Below are positions 20,761 through 31,479 of a stretch of 64,000 nt of DNA, piece by piece. Within the stretch, counting starts at the first letter, position 1; each line of letters starts with the position of its first letter. The notes below the pieces were generated by a model. It searched no databases, was not told the origin of the DNA, and saw only the letters and a program-made list of their open reading frames with translations. Source of the stretch: Ampelomyces quisqualis (taxonomy: Eukaryota > Ascomycota > Dothideomycetes > Pleosporales > Phaeosphaeriaceae); contig JAGTXZ010000018.1 in NCBI GenBank assembly GCA_018398575.1, positions 434,001 to 498,000 of the forward strand, written 5' to 3'. The translations under genes were made by a program, and so were the position numbers.

Positions 20761-22368
20761 ATGAATTGGACTGGTGGCAGTTTGCAGCGCACGAAGCAGG
20801 CCAACAAGGGTGTCGTCCAGAAGCAGAAGGCGTACTTTGCACGCCGCACTCACCCTCAAAGTGGCTCCAACACGCCTGCCGTGCCTTTCAGGCCTGACTA
20901 CTTCCACAACGATGATGGTTCTGAACTAAGTGGACGTCTTCCGCTTTATGCAACAGCTCAGCCTCTCCACAAACGAACACAGCGAGGCAACTTGCTGCGT
21001 TCCGGTACACTTGATTCGGGTGTTGGCAGGCCACGCCCACGCGAAACATGTACGCCAGAAATGTCGCGCTGTGGAGCCGCGGAAATGGGGCATGTCAAAC
21101 ATGACGTTGTGGGTATGGTGTCCTGTCACCTCTGTTAATCATCTGCGGTGCAGTGAGACGAAAATAATAAGGACACTGACATGTTGGCAGAGGACCCGTT
21201 GAGCAAGCGTAAGGTGGACAAGGCCGATATTGAGACTCGACTGTTAGAGGCTAACAAGAAACGCCTGCTGAGTCAACATGACTGGATCGGCGTCGCACCA
21301 TTGCGACCATTGCACTTCAACTTTCTGAACAACAAGGACAAAAGTAAGATCGGCAGGCGTAGGAAAGTCAGAGACTCACATGGTGCAATTGCTCGGCAGT
21401 TCCGACCCATAGGTGATCAGTACACCAGGGCAGTCGCAAGTGGTGTTTCGAAGGGCCAGCCCGACGAGATCTGCATACGCATCGGGACAGATGCATTGAC
21501 AACCGCCTATTCGGCTGATCATAATGACTACAATCAGTCACAAGCATCCTCGGATTCGATGCTGTTGGACCAGCAGGCTCATCCCGTAGAGCATACCGCC
21601 TTCCGGGAAGTCGCGCAGCCTATTGCTCGTGGAGGTATTTCGCCGCTCGAATATACAAGTCACCCGCATGACAGAATGTTACGTCACGATGTGAAAGACG
21701 TCGAGGCCCTGGTCCACTGCCGCAATCATTCTCTCTCATGCTCAACAGCCGAGGCCCACCCAGAAAGAACTCGGACAGGTAGTCAAAGGAAAAAGCAAGA
21801 GCACATCAGATCTACCAAACCCTCCCAAAGCAAGGCCATAGCGTCTAGCGAGCAGACCGCTTCTGATTTCCAGATGTTTCAACATGTGCAGGGCATTGAT
21901 CAACCCTTGCGTCTGGTCTTTGCGTACAACAGTCCATCAACGGAGGACTATGCTCCTAATGCAGTCCACAGCATCGGGCAGCGTGGCACGAATCACGCTC
22001 CCCAGAACAGCTGGTCACAACAGGCTACTCAAGGTGATGAGTCGCATTGCCTGGCTACAATGAGCGAGTTCAGCCCGACCGTAGGGCGCATTCTCGACAT
22101 GGGTGACGGTGTACACGATGCTGCCATGTTGGTGCCAGGCTTTCCTTCGCTAGCCGCTACTGCAGGCTTCGTAGAGGAATGGAGGGAAGAGGAGGTGGAT
22201 GCGGTCGGTACGGCTGAGCGTAGTGCTTTCGGCGGGGACTCTGTGACTCACACATGTCTGGTGAACAAGGAGCCCTCTCCCAGCCGTCTCGACGAACACG
22301 GCGACGACAGGGAGATGGAGAGCGACGACGGTGGGATTGAGCTTGTTGACGCTGAGCGGTTGTTCTGA
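20761..22368 (+). CDS. Fungal-specific protein of unknown function (WTGG / DWIGV motifs)
   Basis: Exons 20,761-21,112 and 21,191-22,368, with a 78-nt intron (GTATGG donor, CACTGAC branch, CAG acceptor), encode 509 residues in one frame. The N-terminus begins MNWTGGSLQRTKQAN and continues QKQKAYFARR, a start shared by a set of uncharacterised fungal proteins. The join leads into LLEANKKRLLSQHDWIGV and RPLHFNF (about residues 130-160), the second shared block. The rest is polar, low in predicted structure and ends in an acidic tail. There is no signal peptide, membrane segment or enzyme motif. I recall the motif pair from hypothetical proteins only. The splice is supported because the frame and both conserved blocks agree. 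Confidence 0.75.
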
Positions 22369-23463
22369 CTCGATGTGACTGGGCTTGGAGCCGGGTAGAC
22401 TCACCGCATGCCGCATGGCGAGTCGTGATTCGCGAACCGCGCCAGGGGCGGCGGGGAGTGCTGACTCGTGCTGGGCTCGCACTGGGCGGGCTGTGGAAAG
22501 GTTGGCTGGTGTGCTGGACAGCCGACCCATGCAAAGGAACGTCGGCGTTCGTCTCCGGGCGGCTGGCTCCTCGCACTTTGTTTCATAGCATGTACCGAGT
22601 ACGTGCGTGAAGTACAGTGTCTGCGCCGTACAGCAAGCGCAGAGGTGGAGAAGAGCGTCGTCTTGGGCCGCCTTGTTGGGCGCTGGGCCGCTGGCACGAC
22701 AGTTGCGCGGAATGAGGCCAGGCTGCATGTTGCGGCAGTACCGCGTGCCGAGTACTCCGTATCAATCAGACCATCAGCCACATGTCACTGCGCCGTCCAG
22801 AGCCTTGGGCGCCAAGGGCCGCCGCCGTTTGCTGGTGACCTCCCGCTCGAGCGTCCACCGTGCTCGGGCTCGGTACTCGGTACTCCTCCGTGCCACCGTT
22901 ACAAAGGGGACCACGCCGCCCATCCACTCGCACCCGCACTGGCACTCGCACCCGCACCCACCACGCGCCGCGCACCCCTTCACACACGCCACTGCCTGCC
23001 TGCCTGTCTGCTGCGAATTGCTCCGGATAGCCCAACGGTAGTCTGCACCGCACCCCACCCCCCTGTCGGCCTGCACGCCTCCGCCCGCCTGCAGCTGCTG
23101 CATCAGTGCATCTGCATCGCCCCAGGCCAGCTGACCACTGCCTCACTGCCTCACGGCCTCACGGCCTCACGGCTCTCCGCGCCCAGCGCGCTTGTCCGCC
23201 CAATCCGTCGTAGCCGCTGTCAGACTCACGATACCACCACCATGCCGCACGCCTCCTAGCCTGCACTCCCCCAGGACCCCAGCCGGCTCTTGCTCCTCTC
23301 TGCTTTTATCTGCCGTGGCGCCCGCTCGCCCGTTCCGCTCCCTTTGAGATCGCCATCCTGCACCATGGAGTCACTTTGACCCGCCCCACGCTCTGCATTC
23401 CCATCTACTGCTACCACTGCTGCCACTGCTGCCACTGCTGCCACCCTCCCCACCACCACCACC
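22369..23463. promoter_or_regulatory. 5' region of the phospholipase C gene
   Basis: GC-rich DNA with C-rich tracts. It holds CACTCGCACCCGCA-type repeats (22,925-22,970), a CCTCACGG repeat (23,140-23,175) and three CTGCCACTG units (23,400-23,440), and ends in CCACCATG, a good start context. A TACTCCGTA motif lies at 22,753-22,761. Open frames here follow the GC skew and are not credible genes. Confidence 0.45.
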
Positions 23464-26400
23464 ATGTCGCTTTTCCACGAACAACGCTCGCCGCCCCGCA
23501 TGCCCTCGCCCTCGCCCAGTCTCGCCCGCATTTCCACCGCCATCAACATCCCCAGTTCGCGCGCCAGCCCCGTGTCGACGCCCTCGTGCCTCAATGCCTC
23601 GCTCCAGTCGACGCCAGAGGGCATGGTGCCGTTTGCTCCCTCCTCGCTGCCTGCCGTCCCTACCTACACCCTTCCCGAGTCACTCCTCCCGCCGCCCGTC
23701 CCGTCCCCGCCAACGTCGTCACCATCAGCCATGGCGGAAGCCCTGGGCAAAGGACCAGGCCTGATTCGAAGAGTGAGCCGAGGCGCACAGGGTATCCCAA
23801 ACCGCTTCCGCCGCGCCAACCCGGCTGCACACCGGGACAAGAGCTCGGGGCCAGTCATCATGCGCCGCCGCAGCGACAGCCGGACTGCCGCCGACGGAGA
23901 CGCGCCCGTTTCCGACTTTGATACCTTTGAAGAGGAAGAAACTGTGGATGACTTCTACGGCGTCCCACCCGCCAACGGTCTCGCCATTGCCAACATGATG
24001 CCCACCGTCCCCTCCATTCCAGTCACTGCACCTGTACTCCCATCTCGTCTCGAACAGGGCACCTTCATGAAGAAGATCACCAAGAAGGAAAAGAAAGAAA
24101 TCAACCTCCGTCTGGATCTGGAATCAGCAAAGGTTTTCTGGGATCCTTCCAGACCTTCAAAAGCCTTCTACATCGACGACGTCAAGGAGATACGCTCTGG
24201 TCTCGAGGCCAAGCACTACCGTGAGGAGTGCGACATGTCAGAGAACTGGGCTCCGTACTGGTTCACTATCGTATATACCGACACAACACGCTCTAAAGGC
24301 AGGATAAAAACAATGCATCTCATCGCGCCCGACGCTGGCGTCTTCAACATGTGGACCAAGACCCTCGAGTCTGTCTCACGCAACCGTATCGACATGATGG
24401 CAGGTCTGCTTGGCTTCGCCGACAAGAGTGCAAAGCTTGTTTGGCAACGAGCCATGAAGAAGCGCGGTAATGGTGAGGAGTCGATTGATTTTCCGCGCAC
24501 CACCGAACTATGCCGTAGCTTGCACATCAATTGCACAGAGACCACGCTCCGTGCCTACTTCTCCAAGGCCGATACCGATGGCGCTGGCACGCTCAACCAA
24601 TCTCAATTTCTGTCCTTTGTACGACGGCTCAAGGAACGCAAGGACATCAAAGCAATTCACAAATCCCTCACTTGTGGACTCAAAGAGATGGACAAGGCCA
24701 CTTTCTTCAAATTCCTGCAACAAGAGCAGGGAATCCATGTCGACGCAGAGCTCGAACGATGGACATGCACTTTTGAAAAGTTTGCCCGCGTCGCGAGACC
24801 CAAGGCCACTCCGACAGAGGGTGGCGAGTCTCCACTGCCACTCACCATGAACTTCCCCGCCTTCCAAACCTTCCTCACGTCTAGCGCCAATTCGGTTCTC
24901 AAGCCAATCGGCACAGACCTAGACCTCAACCGCCCCCTCAACGAGTACTTTGTGTCTAGCTCACACAACACATACCTTCTCGGCCGCCAAGTGGCAGGCG
25001 AGTCAAGCACCGAAGCTTACATCAGCGCTCTGCAAAAGGGTTGCCGGTGTCTCGAGATTGACTGTTGGGATGGAGGCGATGGCTTGCCTGTTGTCATGCA
25101 CGGCCGCACCTTGACCAAGGCCATCTCCTTTCATGACACGATCAAAGTCATCAACAAGTTTGCTTTTGCAGAGTCGCCGTATCCGCTGATCCTTTCGCTC
25201 GAAGTACACTGCTCGGCAGGGCAGCAAGCGTCGATGGCTAAAATCATGATTGGAGAATTCAAGGATAACCTCATACTTCAGCCCTTGGACTACGACTCAC
25301 ATGCTCTCCCAACGCCAGAAGAGCTCAAGAGCCGGATTTTGATCAAGGTCAAGGGAGCTTCTGAAGATCTCGATACCAGAGCCTTGACGAACGAGCTTTC
25401 AGCCAGGCGGCAACGCAGCTTCAGTTCGCCATGGTCGCGTCCCATACAGCTGAACGACAGCATCATTCCCAACTCCCCGCTTTTATCCACCCCGCCCTCG
25501 ATGAGCCCACCTGAACGGGCAGCGACATTCTGGACTTCGCCCCGCACGTCCTCGACATCAACAAACATCACTCAACCAGCATCAGCCATTGTTAGCTCAG
25601 CCGAGGATAGTGATAGTCCCCATACCACCGCAGAAGAGTTCAGGAAGCCAAAGAAGACCAAAACGAGCAACATCACCAAAGAACTTGGGGACCTCGGCGT
25701 ATACACTCGCGGAGTCAAGTTTACTGACTTTGCTTGTACTGATGCCAATACTTTCAACCATGTTTTCTCTTTGAACGAACGCACTTTTGAGAAGCTTACT
25801 AAGCCTGGTTCACGCGAAAAGTATCTGCTGGAGGAGCACAACGTCCGCTGCCTTATGCGTGTCTACCCACATGCCTTCCGCATCACGTCTACCAACTTTG
25901 ATCCGCTCAAGTGCTGGCGACGCGGTGTCCAGATGGTAGCACTCAACTGGCAGACTTTCGACCTTGGTCAACAGCTCAACCAAGCCATGTTTGCAGGTGG
26001 CGATGATCGTACCGGATACGTTCTCAAGCCGACTGCATTGCGCCACACATCGCAAACACCAGACCTGGCATCCAAGAAAGCGCCAAAAAAAGAGGTCAAA
26101 TTCACAGTGCAAATCATCTCTGCTCAGCAGTTACCACGCCCCCGCGGTCTTGGTCAAGAAGCAAACATCAACCCTTACGTCGAGTTCGAAATGTACTGTG
26201 CAGAAGACATGGGTGCCAATGCTACAGGTATTGGCGGACAAGATGCCTCTGCGCCCAACGGTCATTCTGGCATTGGCAACCCGCTACGCAAGCGTACGCG
26301 CATCGTTGAGGGCAATGGGTACAACCCAGAGTTTGGCAACGAGATCGAGATGAAGGTTACTACAAGGTTCCCCAGTCTGGTTTTTGTGCGCTGGACGGTC

Positions 26401-26793
26401 TGGAACTCTCTCGACGCTCGTACAACCAACCACGCCCCGCTAGCCACGTTCACCGCAAAGCTCAACAGCATCCAGCAAGGCTTTCGTCATCTACCCCTTT
26501 TCGACAGCAATGGCGAACAGTATCTGTTCTCCACTTTGTTCTGCAAAATCAAGAAACAGGATGTTGTTGATGCGCCGGAGCTTCCGCTCCAGCGCAATGG
26601 CTCTCGCAGGGGCGCATTCGAGCCAGCAAGCCCCCTTCAGGAGCCCACATCTACCAAGCCTCGCAATTTCGTCAGACGCCTCATCAGCCGTACGCCTAGT
26701 GGGCGCAAAAAGCGCCATGACGAGCGCACAGGTAGCGACTCACGCGAGCCCGATCTAGACTCCATAAGCCGCTCTTCCACCATGGAAAGATGA
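23464..26793 (+). CDS. Phosphoinositide-specific phospholipase C
   Basis: An intronless gene of 1,109 residues that hydrolyses PIP2 to diacylglycerol and IP3. Order of parts: a disordered Ser/Pro-rich N-terminus (1-195), a PH-like domain (about 195-320), an EF-hand region with DTDGAGTLNQSQF (about 372-384), the PLC-X domain (about 490-630) and PLC-Y domain (about 735-860), then a C2 domain (about 875-1,035) and a basic tail. The full active-site set is present: His501, Asn502, Glu531, Asp533 and His546, with the same spacing as in PLC-delta1. The X/Y linker is Ser/Pro-rich. The protein is longer than yeast Plc1 because of its N-terminus. It should act at membranes in calcium signalling. Confidence 0.96.
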   Translation: MSLFHEQRSPPRMPSPSPSLARISTAINIPSSRASPVSTPSCLNASLQSTPEGMVPFAPSSLPAVPTYTLPESLLPPPVPSPPTSSPSAMAEALGKGPGLIRRVSRGAQGIPNRFRRANPAAHRDKSSGPVIMRRRSDSRTAADGDAPVSDFDTFEEEETVDDFYGVPPANGLAIANMMPTVPSIPVTAPVLPSRLEQGTFMKKITKKEKKEINLRLDLESAKVFWDPSRPSKAFYIDDVKEIRSGLEAKHYREECDMSENWAPYWFTIVYTDTTRSKGRIKTMHLIAPDAGVFNMWTKTLESVSRNRIDMMAGLLGFADKSAKLVWQRAMKKRGNGEESIDFPRTTELCRSLHINCTETTLRAYFSKADTDGAGTLNQSQFLSFVRRLKERKDIKAIHKSLTCGLKEMDKATFFKFLQQEQGIHVDAELERWTCTFEKFARVARPKATPTEGGESPLPLTMNFPAFQTFLTSSANSVLKPIGTDLDLNRPLNEYFVSSSHNTYLLGRQVAGESSTEAYISALQKGCRCLEIDCWDGGDGLPVVMHGRTLTKAISFHDTIKVINKFAFAESPYPLILSLEVHCSAGQQASMAKIMIGEFKDNLILQPLDYDSHALPTPEELKSRILIKVKGASEDLDTRALTNELSARRQRSFSSPWSRPIQLNDSIIPNSPLLSTPPSMSPPERAATFWTSPRTSSTSTNITQPASAIVSSAEDSDSPHTTAEEFRKPKKTKTSNITKELGDLGVYTRGVKFTDFACTDANTFNHVFSLNERTFEKLTKPGSREKYLLEEHNVRCLMRVYPHAFRITSTNFDPLKCWRRGVQMVALNWQTFDLGQQLNQAMFAGGDDRTGYVLKPTALRHTSQTPDLASKKAPKKEVKFTVQIISAQQLPRPRGLGQEANINPYVEFEMYCAEDMGANATGIGGQDASAPNGHSGIGNPLRKRTRIVEGNGYNPEFGNEIEMKVTTRFPSLVFVRWTVWNSLDARTTNHAPLATFTAKLNSIQQGFRHLPLFDSNGEQYLFSTLFCKIKKQDVVDAPELPLQRNGSRRGAFEPASPLQEPTSTKPRNFVRRLISRTPSGRKKRHDERTGSDSREPDLDSISRSSTMER

Positions 26794-29700
26794 GCCGCGT
26801 TCATTCATGCATGCGATTGCAGCTGATGACCACTCCAGCCACTCGTCATCATACCTCAACGCTAGCTGCAACTGTGTCATACATTTTTCATTTGTTCTGT
26901 TTCAGATTGAGTTGCCTACGGCGTCCCGGATCAGCATGTCATTGCGGTGGCTTTTCCCGTCGGTTCGCGCCACATTAGGGGCCGCGGCTCTTTGGGCCGA
27001 CATCCACGCTTGGGCAGGACAACCAACGCGAGCGCATCGTCACATTGAATGCTACGGCAGCGCATCTCTAGTCCGCATACGCAGTTGCACACTGCGCTGC
27101 CTGGGCAAAAAGTCTGCCTCAAAAAGTTTTTCATTTAATCATACCCGGTTGGACCACGGTCATATCTGCAATTTGTACAACACTTTTGCGGTCTATACCC
27201 GGATCACATGTTGTTCGATACATCAGGATCTGCAAGGTCAACCGACGCAACAGTAAAGATACTGTTGGATCATACCAGGGACTGGCAGCCGGTGCGCACC
27301 ATGTCTCGCTTGGGCATTTGTTTTTCAGCGATATCCTAGACTCTTCTTCTTCACAGGGCTTCGTTGCTCCGGTCGCTTGCATTCCCACATTTCCTTGTGT
27401 GTAAATTTTTCCATTCTTGACGATGAAACGGCCCAAGCTTGCATTTAATTCATTTCTCTTCACCCAAGCCCCACCGAGACTCGCTCGGCAGCCGAGCTGG
27501 CCTTTGCCTCGGCGGGGAATTTTGCCTTCTCAATATCCCGCATCAGCGCTTGTGTGGGAGGATCAACTTATTTACTATTTCGATTCGGCACGCCGCATGC
27601 TGGACAGCCTAACGGAACGGTGCATTGGTCAACGTCATCTTTCGTCTTCAAGGAGAAAACTCAACTCTGCACCACAAATACTACTTTGCCTGGGGAACGG
27701 TGAATTGGGATACCAAGCAGTATCACACTGTCGCAAAACCACACTTGATAGAAATGATACTACATTTTCTGCTTTTTCCCGTCGCCTTCGCTGGGACAAA
27801 GCTAAACCACACGCCACATAAACTTGAACGATTGATGTCGAGATGAGTTTGCCTGCCGCTCCATCCCCCTTGCGCTGGGGCAAACGCACACAAAAAGCAT
27901 TCTTCTTTCCGCTTGTCCGCGCCGCTAAAAATCACGCCCGCGACACAGTTGGTGTGCCATCATCTACTATCCGTCCGTCCAGTCTAGTCTGATACCAGTG
28001 GGAAGTAGCAAGTACTCCGTTACGCACCAAGTACTACGCAGTACCTACTACCTACCAACCCCCAGGAAAAAAACATGTCATAACCCGACTATGCCATGGT
28101 GGAACATGAACAACACTTTTTTTTCTCCTCGTTATGATTTCCTACGGTTTGTGCGGGATAGGTAAGGTAGGGTAGTTGGGGATTGTTGGCGTGGAAGGGA
28201 AGGGTAGGGTAGGGCAGGGTAAGCATGTAGATTCTAGACAGGCGTCGTTTGCTACGAATATATTTCCGAGTTTTGACTTTTTTGGCTGTGTGGGGCGCGC
28301 GCCCTTGGCGTTGTGCATGGGGGGGGGGCGAGTGGGATACGGAGCAGGCGGGGGAAGCAAACCGCATTATTAAACTGACGGGCGGATATTGGCTGTTCGG
28401 ACTAGATTAGGTCAGTAGCAAGTTTGTTGTTTTAGCTTGGTTACTAGAAAGCTATAGGACACAACATGTAAGTCCTGAAGTCTTGGAAGGTCTGGTGCTA
28501 GGTTGGCAGATTTTTGCCTTTGGAATTCACGCTTGGCGCTGTTTTGATGCTCTGTCTGTGTAGAGAGGCGGCCGCAGACATAACCTGACCAATCAGAGCC
28601 ACGCTACCGCCTTCCTCTGCCTGCCCAAGTAGATTAGCACAGCCAGCTTTGGTCAGGTTATGCGGTAAGATGTGCCGAGTCATGTCATACAGAAGATGCA
28701 TGTTGCTGGATAAATATTCAAATGTTTGAAGGAACGGGCACGTGGGGACAGGATGCGGACGAGTGCATGTCATGCATAAGTGCATGTTCTTTTTTTGGGT
28801 ATTGCGTGATCATCATGCATGTTTCTGCGCCAGTTGGTGTATGTGTGTCGTCGAAAGAGGGAGTCTTACACGAATATAAACATGTACAGAAAGTGGCTGG
28901 CGTTACACAGCGACCGGTCAAACATTCCGCGTCGGAGTATTATGCGTCGAGTGTAGATTCTTTGGGTGGAATAGGATGCCGATTCTCATGCTTTCGAGGT
29001 GGTGTCACTGTTCGCATGTTCGTGCGACACACCCAGCAGACAAGCTGCGTGGCGCGACAACCCGAACTCGGTTTGTTCGCAGTGGAAGACCCATTTTACT
29101 CTCGGAGAAACAAGAGGCTGACAGACTGACTCGTCGTTCATTTCGTTTTCTCCCCTTGGCCCTTGGGCAAGGATAGTCTGACAGCGCCATTGGGTCTGAG
29201 ATCAGATCGTATCACCCGCATTGATCGGTGAAATTGCTGCAGGCCATTCCAGCTGAGTTCGATGCATCGAGCTGCAAACCCGCCTTTGAAGTTTGGCACA
29301 GGCTGGCAATGTTCATCGCCCCGCGGTTGATTAAGCGCGCTTGCTGTAAGGTTTTGGAGCGTTGGTCGTGTCGAGTCTGGATGGGTTGTTTCTGCCGTAA
29401 CCGTCGCCGCACGCTTGCTTGGAAGCGATGGGCGAAAGTGCGCTGTTCACCGAACGCGGTGGGGTCCTCCGAGTCACACTTCTGAGCACCGATCAGGCGT
29501 CATGGACGAGGCGCTGATTAGGATGACCGTGCATATACCGATACAGGTGTTGTTTTCCATGTTGGTGCGAGGCGGCATGTCAAGACCGTCACTTGAGGTT
29601 GAAGCATGCAGGTCAGCCTCGAGAGGGTTCCTTGCTTAGGAATGTGCACACGGCCTGCGGCAGCTATTGATCGTTTAACGGAGTCGGCCCCACACGTTTC

Positions 29701-31479
29701 GTACTCGTTATACGACGCGTTGGCTGTGCGACACCGATGTTGGTGGCCGGTGAACTTCCCAAGTACGCACTGGCCTCTGCGTATCGCGTATCGCTCGAGC
29801 TCGGATATCCTTGCTGTCAACAACGTCAGTTCCACGTATGCTTCATGGCGTCAGAATCACGTTAGTCTTTCTTTGATGTAAAGATAAACGAAATTAGGGA
29901 TGACCAGTTTTGGACCCTGCTGATACTTTTCGCCGTGCGTCGTGTTTCTGTTGCATTCAAGGTCCGAGCAGCATCCATGGATTATGCCGTACGGAGTAGT
30001 GCTTGACGAATCAAGTGCTCGTTATCATATCGCGACTACCGCTCGTAACATTACGTTTGTATAATGCCGTGCACTGCCGGCTCGCATCGGTTCTGTGTCC
30101 TGGACGATCCATATAGTCAAGCATGGCAAGAGCAGTGGTTGATCTTTGCCATGCTACAGAAGAATGGAAAATTGATCGATCAATGCTGGACATGCCCATT
30201 GCTTGGATTGAGTGATGTGTTCATGCAGCTTTCGGCCCGTTGGACCTCATGCACTTTCCAACGCGCATGTGCCTATGCACCATCAAACAGCCAAGCTGAT
30301 TTATGCTACACAGGCATCGTAGCACCACATGATGTGTCTCCATGGGGAGATAAGTGGTGATAGAAACAGCTTTGGGAAGCAACCTTGAGGATCTCCCTGC
30401 CTCGTATTCATGCAAACGCAACATATTGTTGCGCGGGGTTCGGCTGCAGTAGCGAGACCATGACAGCATATGGGGTCGATGTTGTGCATTGCGAGGTAAG
30501 CGATGCTGCCTCCACGGTTGCACGGCATCGCTTTATCTCAGCTGATATGCGGGGTCGATAGGAACAGGCAGCTTAGTATGACGGCATCCTACTGATTCCA
30601 GCAAAAATGCGGATAGGCTGCTTAGGAGGTGAGGTCGTTAGAAAATGCCTGGGTTTACGATCGCAGTCGCTTCGAATGCGTGCTTGCTTCTTTGTGTTTG
30701 TTCTCGAGTGGTGTACCCCGCACGCGATATACGAGACGTGATGGATCAGCCGGCCGGTCCCGCACGGCACGTTTCGTCCCTGTCTCTGGAATCACCCTGG
30801 ATGGTATGTCCAGGTAGTTCTTGGAATCACCAATAGGATAGAGGGTATACTTGCCGCCGATATTACTCCGCATGGTGTGTTGCATTGAGCCAGCCATGTT
30901 TGATTGAGCGGTTGCGAGGCTCGAAGTACCATGATGTACCGGTACTTTGCTGACGAATTTGCGGCAGACGCTGCAAGGCTGTTGATGGTCATGGATAGTA
31001 GGTGTCCCCATGTTACGTGAAAAGTTGGCGTCTGTGTCAGCGTTTCCCGCGTTGGTCTTCCGTGCAGATCGGTGCCTTGATACAGTTCTGCGAAAGCTTT
31101 GCTAGAACAAGGTTTCACTGCAACTCTTGGTAAGAGACACGAGTGGTGATGGAGAAGGGGAAGGGTGGGATGTGGAGAGTACGGAGCAGCTTCTGGAGAC
31201 ACGCTAGCGCGCCAAGGCCAACGCAAGGGCACGAGCTAACCGCTCTAAGTTAGCCGCTAACCCATCCCCGCCAATTTGGTTGATTCTGCGATCAGCAACG
31301 CCACTACGAGAGCAACCACGCCCGCACAACCACAACACCACGACGCAACAGACGCTGGGGATGACGTGAGCGCTGCGTCTGTTCACATCCCCCGCCCGCG
31401 GCCACAAGCAACAGCAGCACCCCCCGCAATCCACCCAGACTATCGCGCTGAGAGGGCGCCGGGCGGCATAGCAGCCACC
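26794..31479. other. Long spacer, no convincing gene
   Basis: About 4.7 kb between the phospholipase C gene and the Upf1 gene. Many open frames of 60-150 codons exist on both strands, but none shows a recognisable domain, signal peptide or plausible splice partner. Features seen are a GGTAGGGTAG-type purine run (28,160-28,225), a run of nine G (28,320), and TACGGAGTA or TACTCCGT motifs at 28,013 and 29,990. I found no tRNA. Part of the 3' half must be the Upf1 promoter and leader. Confidence 0.45.

Noticed and set aside
20206..21138. 310-codon plus-strand frame
   Set aside because: Only its end from 20,761 is real, as exon 1 of the fungal-specific gene; the upstream 185 codons look random and the frame is closed by the intron.
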